Of a DNA stretch of 64,000 nucleotides, positions 1 through 27,010 are shown in pieces. Positions within the stretch are counted from its first letter, which is position 1. Each line of letters starts with the position of its first letter. The stretch comes from Chondrilla cf. caribensis (taxonomy: Eukaryota > Porifera > Demospongiae > Chondrillida > Chondrillidae), in the NCBI GenBank assembly GCA_964020155.1, contig OZ026566.1:492501-556500 (forward strand), given 5' to 3'. A program made the translations under genes and the position numbers. The notes below the pieces were generated by a model. It was not told the DNA's origin. It was given only the letters and a program-made list of their open reading frames with translations, and ran no database searches.

Positions 1-71
1 ACACCCCCTTACACCATCCTCTTACCCCCTTTCCAAGCCCCTTGCCACACCCCTCTTACCTCTCACCCCAG

Positions 72-224
72 GCACAGATATATGACTGTAGTACAGGTGA
101 CCTTTCACAAGAACTATCTGGTGATGGAGAACCAGTTTTAGATATTTTGCCTTTTGCTGTGAACACAGATAACTTCCTCTCTCTTCTGACCGGCCACAAG
201 CTGCTAGTCTACAAGTGGACATGA
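72..224 (+). CDS. C-terminal exon of a WD40-repeat protein (partial)
   Basis: The exon follows a pyrimidine-rich acceptor (CCCCAG, ending at 71) and reads AQIYDCSTGDLSQELSG and so on, ending in LLVYKW and a stop codon. A short strand pattern closing with a 'VYKW'-type end is typical of the last blade of a WD40 propeller. The phrase PVLDILPFAVN resembles my memory of the RFWD3 E3 ligase C-terminus, but this is weak. The rest of the gene lies left of the window. Its function therefore stays at the level of a beta-propeller, protein-binding domain. The following 500 bp are AT-rich and hold no gene. Confidence 0.55.
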   Translation, partial: AQIYDCSTGDLSQELSGDGEPVLDILPFAVNTDNFLSLLTGHKLLVYKWT

Positions 225-728
225 ACCTATACTTGACAATGTCAACAATACTTGATTGTACATAGAGTATTTATCCATAATTCAACATTATTTGAGTTTA
301 AAATTGTACATATAATTATTGAATACTTTATGTTGATTGTGCCAGACAATCTGAACATATGTGAATACATAATTAGAACATTGTCATAATATATTATAAT
401 AACAATTTGATACAACAAACATCTACTCGGACACAATGTAATTATGTATTGATAATACATAAAACGCTCCCAACAATACGTATATACATAAACAATACAA
501 AATGGACAAAGTGAACAACGAAACAAAACAAATTCTGAAAATATTGATCAAAGTGTATAATACATAAAATTAAAACATGTCAAATCAGTTTTGTATGATA
601 ATTATAATACATGAATGTAATTAAAAATGTTAACAAGTCATAACGATAATATATATATATATTATATATACGATGATTAATGCAAGGAATATGACAAAAT
701 TGAAATTGAAAAACTAAAAAAGGACAAT
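225..728. other. AT-rich gap between convergent genes
   Basis: The stretch is dominated by A/T runs and TATA repeats (for example near 648-670). No open frame here has coding character. It probably holds the two 3' untranslated regions of the convergent WD40 and Salvador-like genes. Confidence 0.5.
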
Positions 729-2688
<1,960 letters not shown>

Positions 2689-2767
2689 CTGCAAGTATGG
2701 AGGAACACAGGGATAATGATCACACACTCAGGACTGGATGCACAACCCAACCATGGTGATGACCAAA

Positions 2768-2895
2768 GACACCCTTCAACATCTAACTCAGCCATCATGA
2801 TGGCCCAGGGTACCTTCAACACCTAACTCAGCCATCATGATGACCCGGGGTACCTTCAACATCTAACTCAGCCATCATGACGGCCCAGGTACCTT
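2768..2895. repeat. About 43-bp tandem repeat upstream of the SAV1 WW exon
   Basis: Three to four copies of a unit containing CATCTAACTCAGCCATCATGA and GGTACCTTCAAC. On the minus strand the last phrase reads GTTGAAGGTACC, which looks like an exon end plus a 5' splice site. See the separate finding. Confidence 0.8.
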
Positions 2896-4209
2896 CAACG
2901 TTAGAGATGGGTTCAAGCACATTAGCATACACCCAGGTGAGGTTAATAGGACAGTCTGAGCCTTGAGGTCAGCAAAGTAGCCAGACAGTAAGTGTTGCTT
3001 CAATAGGTCTCCGCTGATGCACGTCAGAACACACCAGGAACACGATGGCCACATTCTAAACCTTGTCACATTTAACACCTCAGCGTGCATTACACTTCAC
3101 ACACTGCCACACTCAACACCGCAGCATGTATTGCAGTCCACACAGTGCACACTGCCACACTCAACACCGCAGCATGTATTACAGTCCACACAATGCACAC
3201 TGCCACACTCAACACCTCAGTGTGTATTACAGTCCACACAGTGCACACCGCCACACTCAACACCTCACGACAACATGCACATATAACTTATATATATATA
3301 TTACAAGTGCCTACATTATATATATTATATACATATTGACTGATTGATTAATCAACTAATCACCGGAAGTTATTAAGTGGGCGTAACCGGAAACCGCTCC
3401 CACTTTATCAGACTGAGAAGTGAAGTCCATGGAGACCTTTGGCATTTCAGGTACAATACTGAACCCATGGAGTGAAGGTTCTGGGTAAGAAAGTAGGGGT
3501 GGCTGCCGGGTTTACTCAATTACTTCCTGTTATTAATCGATTTGCTTGCACTATTAATGATAATCAGATTTGAAATGAAAATCGATTGATTAATCAATTA
3601 ATTGTCCCAGCACTAGTATGTACATAACAAGTATACCTGTTAGTGTTGCCATGATAATCGTGATACACGATATATTGCGATACATAACATTTGTGATACA
3701 GTTATATCATACAGTGTCTCATGTTGCAATACGTAGGATCTCAATAATGGGTGTTCAAACCAGTCATTATCCACCGCATATGACCTCTAACATTTGATTA
3801 ACTACGTACGTAATTGTCACAAGTTGATCAATCAACTGTGGTAGGTAGTGCAGCTAGGTAATTCCATCTGTTTGGACCTTCAATGGGACTACTTAGCATG
3901 CTAACCAACTGATCTCTCTTGAGAATGTGACCAGCACCTGAGAGAGCCATGTGTGCCAGACGTGTCTACAGTGCTGTACTTGTAGCAATCAACACCTGAC
4001 CCATATGATATGCCATATCGGGATGCTAACCTGTGCATATAGTATCATGAACATTTCCTGCATCATGGCAACACTAGTACATATACATACTGTATGTACA
4101 TACACATGAATGCTGCCACACTACTAGTACATACAGTGCACATTGCCACACTCGACACGTACATACAGTATGTATGTACGTGTGCTTATATAGGCAGCGC
4201 TGTTACTAC

Positions 4210-4575
4210 TAACACATACATACACACACCACAACCAGCACTAGGTGCACACACACCACAACCAGCACTAGGTGCACACACACCACAGCCAGCACTAAGT
4301 GCACACACACCACAACCAGCACTAAGTGCACACACACCACAACCAGCACTAGGTGCACACACACCACAACCAGCACTAGGTGCACACACACCACAACCAG
4401 CACTAGGTGCACACACACCACAACCAGCACTAGGTGCACACACACCACAGCCAGCACTAGGTGCACACACACCACAGCCAGCACTAGGTGCACACACACC
4501 ACAGCCAGCACTAAGTGCACACACCACAACCAGCACTAGGTGCACACACACCACAGCCAGCACTAAGTGCACACA
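4210..4575. repeat. 27-bp minisatellite, about 13 copies
   Basis: The unit is GCACACACACCACAACCAGC followed by ACTAGGT, with A/G and G/A variants (ACAGCC, ACTAAGT). The length is a multiple of three, so the array is open in several frames, but nothing else suggests coding. Confidence 0.95.
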
Positions 4576-4897
4576 GGTGCTTCATTCCTAGTACCATGAT
4601 CAACCCATACCAAAGCATATACCATGCTATCATAAGAACATTAGCATTGAATTACTGGGGATGCATGTGTGTTCGTAGCACAAGGCATGTACGTACATAT
4701 GTAGAAACGTTACATTCTAGGTCGTATAGCACAAGGCATGTATGTACGTATGTAGAAACGTTACATTCTAGGTCGTATAACAAGTAATTCGAGTTGAGCA
4801 CTTCAGGGGCTGCTACCGTGCACCCTTTAACTACTTGTACAGATGAGCACTATATTATGGAATACAAATATGTAAGGTAATACATAAATTTGTTAAA

Positions 4898-4961
<64 letters not shown>

Positions 4962-5534
4962 ACACACACACATGTACATACATATGTACATACATATATA
5001 CACGCACTGTGAGCTACGTACTACAAGTGCAATTCCATGTATTGTATGGACATTCTGCATGCAATGTAAATCTGGTACGAAGTGTGATGAGGATGAAGAG
5101 GCCTAATCGTCCAGCACGCTGGTTGGAACAGCAAATATAACGTATTATGAGTGGTGGGTGGCTGCAGCAGTGTGTCACCTGCATCTTATTACTTTATGAT
5201 GAAGCCGTAGAATGATAATACACCGGTATGCCAGGAATTTCCTGTACTACATTCAAAACAAGTTGTGAGAACAGTTAAATGGGATTGACAGTGGGAGCAG
5301 TGGGAGGATGACCAGGAGAACCATTGCAAGTAGATGTTTGGAAAAGCTCCTACATCCACACAATCCCCATGTAATGGAATGTGAAGATGACAAAGTATGC
5401 AAATATGTGCAGTGTTTCTAAAACACATCGAGGTCATGAAGAAGGTAAAGTAGAGTACCTTGCTTGCATGGTTCATTTAGGTTAGTAATAAAACCTTCTG
5501 TATGCATATAATTAGAACACATACACACATGTAT

Positions 5535-5581
<47 letters not shown>

Positions 5582-5765
5582 CAAACACACACACGCATGC
5601 GCGTGCGCGCACACACACAGTAATACTGGGATCACAAAATTCTTTCAAGAGTAGGATGAACATAGCAGTGAATAGTACTAAAGCCCTCCTACTGGATTCC
5701 ACCAAGCAACCATAGTAACATGTGATCACCACATGCATCTTATGAAGGAGTGTTCCGTAAGCTTA

Positions 5766-5935
5766 CATGAGCCCCACAGCACTACACAGACAACTACCCC
5801 TAACACGAGCCCCACAGCACTACACAGACAACTACCCCTAACACGAGCCCCACAGCACTACACAGACAACTACCCCTAACATGAGCCCCACAGCACTACA
5901 CAGACAACTACCCCTAACATGAGCCTAACAGGACT
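5766..5935. repeat. 38-bp tandem repeat, about 4.5 copies
   Basis: The unit runs GAGCCCCACAGCACTACACA then GACAACTACCCCTAACAC, nearly identical between copies, so probably a recent expansion. Confidence 0.95.
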
Positions 5936-6280
5936 ACACATACAAACTAGCCCCTTCCTCAGACATCCTGTATATGTACCGTCACGCCATTTGAGTTGGA
6001 ATGCATTACAACCAGCCTACTACAGAGTATGTACTACATGACGTCATCGGGAAATTAAACTGGGTCATTTCTCACCTTCAGGGAATTAACAATAAAAATA
6101 GTAGAAAATTCTAGAATGTGTTATAAATCAGCAAATTGATCTGTTATGGATTCCTAACATGACCATAGGTAAAAACGGACAAGGTTTGTAAATCACCACA
6201 CTTGTGTACACACAAACAACATACAAACAACACACGTGTACACCAACAACATGCATTAATGCAACACATAACACCCAGCA

Positions 6281-6329
<49 letters not shown>

Positions 6330-6587
6330 TAGGAGATAACCACATTAGACTGTCTCAATGTCACATAGCTTAAGGAGAATCCCACATATCTTACGTATAT
6401 GGAGTGGGCAGCATGAGATGTGTTAACAGTTAAGGACCCAAATTCATACTTGAGTGATGTCAATACATATGTACGTATGTAGCTAAGGTATGTACATACA
6501 GATACACAATACACAAAACATGCACGCATGTACACAAAGGCTCGTGCGAATGTGTACGTATGTACATTACACGTGTGCATACTTTAC

Positions 6588-7791
6588 CTGATGATATGGA
6601 GGGCCGTAGCTCTGGACTCGAAACGCCTGAGTTATTTCTCACAGAAATTAGAGACTGCGCACAGGGAGTACTGGGGAGGGAACGCAGAGGACGGTTATCT
6701 GACCCACAGACACCTGAATCTGTGGTTGTATCGGAGGAACGTCTCACATGGTTCTCTCCAGTGGTGAATGACTTATTTCTCATCACAGTTGGAGAGATGG
6801 TCATCAACTCCTCAGCTGTTTGCCGGTATTCGGGATCGGAGGGGCATATGGGACCCGTGTTCATCACAATTACGAATGACTTTGACTCCTCCCATTCGTC
6901 ACAAGCCGGCAGCTTTGTTGAATTGCTTGTGTTTTGCTTGGATTTCATGATCTGTCTCCAGCCACTGGATTCGTGGGCACGGGACTGGGGTGGGGACTGG
7001 CCAGTTAGCGGGAGCAGCTTCTCATAGGACGCAGCTATTGAGTTTGGACATACAGCCTCACTCGGTGTCCCGCCATTGGGCACACTGAACGGCTGAGTCT
7101 GGATGTTTTTGATTGAAAACATTGAATTTGATTGGGACATGCCAGCTAGTGTGAAAGGACGGCTGTCACTGGACTTGGATGGGGGAGCTGTTTTGTATGT
7201 CTGTTTTGTCCCTACAAACCGTCCTTCCTTGTATCTCAACCAAGTGTCACTCCTCTCTGTGCCGGCTTCAGACAGGTAGCTCTCCAGGCTGGTCCTACCA
7301 GAGTTGGAAGACAGTGAACTCCCAGTCCTGGAGAACACTGCCACTGCATGTTGGGATTCGAGGGATATCTGACTGATGGTGGCTGGGTAGTCAGTTCTCT
7401 GTGCTCTGGTCACTTTCTTCATTAGTTTTCTGAAGGGGTTTTTGCTTTTATTGTTCGTTCCCTTCGTTTTCGAATCTGTAGAGATGTTTGTCACTGATTC
7501 GTGTTTCCTTATCGTGGCGGGAGAAGTGTCCACTCCGTTCGACAGTATGGATACGTCCACCATTGATTTACTTCTTCCAGACAGAGTGACTTCATGTTCG
7601 GATAAACCTTCGAAGAAGAAATACCCTTTGACGCGCATTACCAACAACGAAACAGTCCACAAAAGACTTCCAAACGGAAAATTCAACTTACTTTGAGTAG
7701 CGCGAGGAGTCTGGTCTTTCTTGGTAATATAGGTGCCCCCTTGGATACCGGCAGCCGCCTTCCCGCCTTTGGGTTTCTTCCCCTTCGGCAT
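6588..7791 (-). CDS. Serine-rich protein of unknown family, 3' end unresolved
   Basis: I do not recognise this gene. Exon 1 (7791-7692) starts MPKGKKPKGGKAAAGIQGGT, a lysine-rich N-terminus, and ends at a good donor (A|gtaagt). An 84-nt intron (7608-7691) ends after a pyrimidine-rich CTTCTTCGAAG. Exon 2 (7607-6588) codes about 340 residues rich in Ser, Thr, Arg and Lys, with a basic patch (NPFRKLMKKVTRAQR) and phosphosite-like RRSSDTTTDSGV near its end. It ends in mid-codon at gtaaag, so at least one more exon lies to the left. The intron is a multiple of three without a stop; retaining it would add 28 hydrophobic-rich residues. The protein looks mostly disordered. Its start is 440 bp from the divergent radial-spoke gene, so a shared promoter, perhaps ciliary co-expression, is possible but inferred. 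Confidence 0.6.
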
Positions 7792-8231
7792 TACCCAGCA
7801 AGCTGCAGTGGTGAAAGAGAACGCATTCGATCAACAGCGAGCAAGGGATCAGCACTATATGGACAGCTACGCGTAGCTGGGAGTCTAAACAGACGATTTA
7901 TTGCTGTCGAAACACTTCCTAACGAGTAGACGGACAGCAGAACTAACTCACTTTCTTTGCCAAGACAACGAAACGGCTGGCGATACCGTCCAGGGATCGC
8001 AGAGAAACTATATAAACTCAAATGTACTGGAGAGGCCCTTTTGGGGTCGGAATACGTACTTGACTAGCTAATATCATTGGGGTAGCGGTAAGGGTCTAGT
8101 TATCTACGTTTGTGGGCATAAAATGACAGAAATTCATTGCCGACCCGAATTCCTCGGCGTGTGGAATGTCAATGAATACGATTAGGATACCAGTCGCCAT
8201 GGCAACAACTATCCCACGGGACGATACAATA
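7792..8231. promoter_or_regulatory. Divergent promoter region (unknown protein / RSPH4A)
   Basis: A 440-bp gap between two start codons facing away from each other. No open frame with coding character was seen. It must hold both 5' untranslated regions and is the obvious place for a bidirectional promoter. No clear TATA box was found. Confidence 0.5.
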
Positions 8232-21729
<13,498 letters not shown>

Positions 21730-21798
21730 CGGCTTGTTTGCTTTTGAACACTGTTTTAGCCCTGGCTCTGTACACAGTCTACGTGCATGATATTGCGT

Positions 21799-21804
21799 AA
21801 TAAA
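21799..21804 (+). terminator. Poly(A) signal AATAAA of RSPH4A
   Basis: A canonical AATAAA lies 70 bases after the RSPH4A stop codon and only 41 bases before the EIF4A3 start codon. Confidence 0.7.
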
Positions 21805-21844
21805 TGGCCTTACGTCACGAGCACGTGTTTTGTCATCTGCGAAA

Positions 21845-24203
21845 ATGGCGATCAGGAGCTCAGGGTCTCAAAATAAATCTCTTTTGGGAGAAGAAGATGC
21901 TACTTTGGTCTTCGAGACAAGTAAAGAGGTGACAGTTACGCCTACGTTTGATGCTATGGGGCTACATGAAGATCTTCTGAGAGGCATCTATGCATACGGT
22001 AGGACGTGAATTTCGTCTTAAGTCTTTCTAAAAAAGACTTTCATGTCATGTTTGTGAATTTTGCTATAGCCTTTCAAACTACGTACCAACATGTATTATT
22101 ATGTGTGCACTACATACCTGGATCACTGACAAATGCACGCTGTGGTACGGTGAACTTCCTACCACCATTAATTTTATTATTCAAGCGCGCCATTTTGTAC
22201 AAAATCTCAAACCCAGTGATAAAGAGTTTAACTGGACCAGGTACAGCGCCCGGTACAGCCACCGTAATGCTTTTAATCAGCTGCAAGGATCAGTCTGTGG
22301 GTTGTATGTGATCTACGTATGACTAGTTGAGCATAATATTAGTAAACTGAAGTACTCATCTGAGCCATGTGATGGTGATGTGAATAACTGCCGTGTGATG
22401 GCTCACCCTGGGGAGTATGTGTGAACACTCCAAAAGAGGGGGGAGGGAGTGGCCAGGGTTTCACTAGTATTAGGGTGGGTCATGCATCACATACGTAGGT
22501 AATTGACTGAGTGGATTCAACGGAACCTTGACAAGTAGTCCATGCAAGTGATGTGTGGACGGTTTGTGTTGACTTGAATGATGTTACCCTCTCATTTGTT
22601 GCAGGATTTGAAAAGCCCTCAGCCATCCAGCAGCGTGCGATAAAGGCAATGATTTCAGGAAAGGATGTAATTGCCCAGTGAGTGCCAGATGATAGTGTAC
22701 TCTGTAGCTCGGAAGATTGTTGGATAAATTGAAGGATTTTGGAGTGCTTTATGTGTACATCTGTGATCTGAAATGTACACAAACATGCATACACATACAC
22801 TCACTCACACACAAGCACATGCACACACACACACACACACACACGTACACACGTACACACAGAAGCTCAATATTGTATTTTATCTGTATAGAGCTCAATC
22901 TGGCACAGGGAAAACAGCCACATTTTCGATTTCTTTGCTACAACAAGTTGACATTGAAACAAGGGAAACTCAGGCCTTGATCCTCTCACCAACCAGAGAG
23001 TTGGCTGTACAGATACAGAAGGTGAATGGCAGTAAACTGGAAGGAATATTTTCAAGCTGTGTGTGTGTGTGTGTGTGTGTGCGTGCGTGCGTGCGTGTGT
23101 ACAATGTGAAGTGAAGGGAAATTTTATGGTGTGTAGTGTATGCAAAGCATGGTACATGCATTTGTATGTACATAACATAATCAGTGTTTACTGAATAGCC
23201 TATGTGTGAACATACATTGATAAAATACCTATAGGTACTTTTTTGTAATTTGAGTGAGTATGTATGCCATTTGTGCAAATTCTTCAAATTGCTAGTTTTC
23301 TTTTGATCGCATGTCTTATGTATCACCAGATTGATATCAGGACTGTATCCAATTTCCATTCACCATGTGATTCTGGTTCTTATCGGAGGTAAAAGCTAAT
23401 TCACTTGAAGCTTAGATATCAAGTTGCTTTGAAGACCAGCGATTCCTACACAAAGCTGACTGGTCTTCACATTACCATGTTGTGCAGGTCATCTTAGTGC
23501 TATCATTGGTCCTAGTCATCTTAGCGCTATCATTGGTCCTAGTCATCTTAGTGCTATCATTGGTCCTAGTCATCTTAGTGCTATCATTGGTCCTAGTCAT
23601 CTTAGCGCTATCATTGGTCCTAGTCATCTTAGCGCTATCGTTGGTCCTATCTCAACTTAGTGCTATCATTGGTCCTATCTAATCTTAGTGCTATCATTGG
23701 TCCTAGTCATCTTAGCGCTATCATTGATCCTAGTCATCTTAGCGCTATCATTGGTCCTATCTCATCTTAGTGCTATCATTGGTCCTATCTCATCTTAGCG
23801 CTATCATTGGTCCTATCTCATTTTAGTGCTATCATTGGCCCTATCTCGTCTTAGAACTATCATTGGTCCCATCTCATCTTAGTGCTATCATTGGCCCTAT
23901 CTCATCTTAGCGCTATCATTGGCCCTATCTCATCTTTAGGTTATCCTAGCACTCGGGGACTACATGAGTGTACAATGTCATGCCTGCATCGGTGGGACCA
24001 ACATTGGAGAGGACATACGTAAACTTGACTATGGGCAGCACGTGGTCTCTGGAACTCCTGGTCGTGTGTTTGATATGATAAAGAGAAGAAACTTACGTAC
24101 CCGAGCCATCAAGATGTTGATTCTCGACGAAGCAGACGAGATGCTCAATAAAGGGTTCAAGGAACAGATTTATGATGTATACCGCTATCTTCCTCCAGAA
24201 ACA

Positions 24204-24264
<61 letters not shown>

Positions 24265-24852
24265 ATATTGTGATGCACTTATGTATAATCATCTACTGTA
24301 GGTCATCTTAGTAAGTGCCACATTACCAGCAGAAATTTTAGAAATGACTGCGAAGTTCATGACGGACCCTACGAGAATACTGGTCAAGCGGTAAGCACTA
24401 CCTGCTAGTTGTCTATGTTTATATACAGTACATATGTACATAGATGTACCTATCTCTTTTTGACTCCAGTTGTGTGTACACGTGTACCTATGGTGGTATA
24501 TGTATTTATATATCTAGTGATACCCAGATTCACCCATACACCCCTATACTTACATGTATACTGTACATATCATAAGTATACTGATGTACAGTGAACTCCT
24601 GTTAATTTACCACTGCCTTATGTTATACCATGTTTTAGTATACGTACATATACGTACATATGTAGTTATCCATGCATTTGTATGTTTCCTCTCTCTTACA
24701 GTGATGAGTTGACCCTGGAAGGAATCAAGCAGTTCTTTGTGGCAGTTGAGAAAGAAGAATGGAAGTTTGACACGCTCTGTGATCTCTATGATACACTCAC
24801 CATCACACAAGCTGTCATTTTCTGCAACACAAAGAGGAAGGTGTGTGTGTGT

Positions 24853-24885
<33 letters not shown>

Positions 24886-25078
24886 CACATATGTATGCAT
24901 ACATATATGTACATCTATGTGAATCTGAATTGGCAGTTGTTATTGCCATGATGAATAGGTTGAATGGCTCACAGAAAAGATGAGAGAAGCTAACTTCACT
25001 GTGTCTTCCATGCATGGAGACATGCCCCAAAAGGAGAGGGATGCTATCATGAAGGAGTTTAGAGCTGGAGAAAGGTGG

Positions 25079-25112
<34 letters not shown>

Positions 25113-25954
25113 GACCCCTCCTCTTGATCCTCCTTCAGTCGTGTACTGATCACAACTGATGTGTGGGCACGTGGTATTGACGTACAGACTGTCTCCTTGG
25201 TCATCAACTATGACCTCCCCAACAATCGTGAGCTGTACATTCACAGGTGAGGGACCTTGATGTGATGTTTCCTGTGCACCCGAAGTGATGATGATGAATG
25301 TTTGTTCAGGATTGGACGTTCTGGTCGTTATGGAAGGAAGGGCGTTGCAATCAACTTTGTGAAGAATGACGACGTTCGTATTTTGAGAGACATTGAGCAG
25401 TACTACAGTACTCAGATCGATGAGATGCCCATGAACAGTGAGTTGCACCGTCTGGTCAACTGTGACTGTTGTACATGTGTACGTATATATGTACGTACGT
25501 ACGTACCTCACTGGTGTGCCTAAGGATGTGTGTGCATGAAATATTGGAGGATGGGTCTGGGGGGTATATCCTTTGGGAGTATCCGAGGGGTGTGTCCTAA
25601 GAGTGGGCACACATCAGGGAGGGTTGAGGGTGTGTCCTGGGGGTGAATCTAAGGTTCTGGGGGGCATCTTAAGGGGGTTCTATGGGGTGTGTCCTGGGGG
25701 TGGATCTAAGGTTCTGGGGGGCATCTTAAGGAGGGCTCTATGGGGTGTGTCCTTAAATGGGAGTGAAGGCTGGTATGTACTGAGAGTACAACTGTCGTGA
25801 TGTTTGTCAACTATGACCCAAGTACATATGTACAGTACATACAGTACATGCAGTACATATATGTCGTACGTACAGCACACACAGTACATACAGTACGTAT
25901 GTGTATATGTAATGATCCCAGTCTCCTCCTCGCACAGTCTCAGATTTGATTTGA
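21845..25954 (+). CDS. EIF4A3: Eukaryotic initiation factor 4A-III, DEAD-box helicase of the exon junction complex
   Basis: Ten exons code 406 residues: 21845-21998, 22605-22677, 22892-23021, 23940-24206, 24302-24390, 24702-24840, 24959-25074, 25139-25246, 25310-25437 and a 17-nt last exon at 25938-25954 ending ISDLI. All DEAD-box motifs are visible: AQSGTGKT (I), PTRELAVQ (Ia), DEADEML (II), SAT (III), the ARGID-region motif and [11 protein letters not shown] (VI). The sequence is close to animal EIF4A3 rather than EIF4A1/2, as shown by [39 protein letters not shown] and [25 protein letters not shown]. The protein is the RNA-clamping ATPase core of the exon junction complex, acting in splicing, mRNA export and nonsense-mediated decay. 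The start at 21845 gives the expected short variable N-terminus. Donors of introns 4 and 6 run straight into GT microsatellites. Confidence 0.97.
23475..23939. repeat. 27-28-bp minisatellite in EIF4A3 intron 3, up to the acceptor
   Basis: About 17 copies of a unit like CATCTTAGCGCTATCATTGG TCCTAT. The array runs to the 3' splice site of exon 4, whose own sequence CATCTTTAG|GTTATCCTAGCAC looks like a diverged copy. Confidence 0.93.
24207..24262. repeat. (GT)n starting at the EIF4A3 intron 4 donor
   Basis: The first GT of the repeat is the splice donor itself (CAA|gtgtgtgt). Confidence 0.95.
25565..25765. repeat. About 60-bp tandem repeat in EIF4A3 last intron
   Basis: Two to three imperfect G-rich copies of GGTGTGTCCTGGGGGTGGAT CTAAGGTTCTGGGG. 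Confidence 0.8.
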
Positions 25955-27010
25955 TGAACATCTCTGGGAAGCCTCTCGAAGGAACGCAGTTATCTCTCTC
26001 GTATTCATCTCACATTTGTTCTAATCATCTTAAACCTGCAGCCATACACGCACACACTTTTTGCATGGAATTAGAAGGTGTTGTTGTTGTCAGTATTTTA
26101 TCAACAGTTTGTTTTTCTTCATGCTTATACCAGTATTGTCCAAACACTGTACACAATTGTACACAGCTGTACTGTTCAAAGTATCACATATGATGTTTAT
26201 TAATATACACATATACGTATATAATATATATGTACCTACATATTCAAACAATATTATTTATAGCATTCATATTTACAACTACATGTACTAATTTTATGAT
26301 ACACAGCTGCTGACTCACTGACAACTTTACTAGTCCTTATCAACCCCATCTTGGTCAGCTGCTATTAGTGCTGGACAGCATATGCAAGCATGGTGTACAG
26401 CTGCCAGTGTCTGTCAGCACACTACCTACTGTGATCAAGAACTATCTGTAGTCTAACTTCTTCAACAAGAAATTTGATAGACAACTCTAAATTCATTCCG
26501 ATGTTAACAGTACTTACATTGTGTGCGTGTACATTAACAGTAAGTGTAGGGGACTTGACAAAGGTTCATGGGGAGGGATACTATGTATTGGTGCTTAACT
26601 GTACTTTGAACACTGCCCTGTCTTCTGACCATCTGCTAGGCAGCTGCAGGACATAGCTACAGTATAAACCTGTAACTCAATCAGTACCGATCAGATGTAA
26701 ACAATACCGAACACTAATTTCATCATTATAATTAAATTTCAATATTATCATTTTTACCATTATTATTATTATTATATAAACACAAAAATGAACAACTGTA
26801 TATCAAACAATTGAAATAAATTACCAATAGCTCAACTGCTCGTCTTTCAACAAGGGCAGTACACAATGTGTGTTTTAAATAATTCATCTAAACTTAAATA
26901 CAAGATTCCACACTATAGCCGTGACCACACTTGGCAGGAGCAGCTGAGATAACGGTGCGAGTGCATTCAATGTAATGAGATGGGATCAATGGTGAGAGTG
27001 CAACTAATAA
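25955..27010. other. Gap between convergent EIF4A3 and SLC25 carrier genes
   Basis: No coding frame was supported. The sequence is AT-rich towards the right, with TTATTATT and AATATTA runs, and probably contains the two 3' untranslated regions. Confidence 0.5.

Larger units (their letters stand above)
2896..5990. other. Repeat-rich stretch without a recognised gene
   Basis: The stretch contains a 48-bp tandem repeat (about 3095-3270), a 27-bp minisatellite (4210-4575), CA runs (4902-4971 and 5540-5580) and a 38-bp tandem repeat (5766-5935). Between them is palindromic TACGTAC-type DNA. Open frames such as 5189-5476 on the minus strand show no domain or splice support. Upstream exons of the Salvador-like gene could lie in the left part. 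Confidence 0.6.

Noticed and set aside
4094..4591. Proline-rich repeat protein (HTPQPALGA) of 165 residues
   Set aside because: It is the 27-bp minisatellite read through; all frames of the array are open and no promoter, splice site or conserved flank supports a gene.
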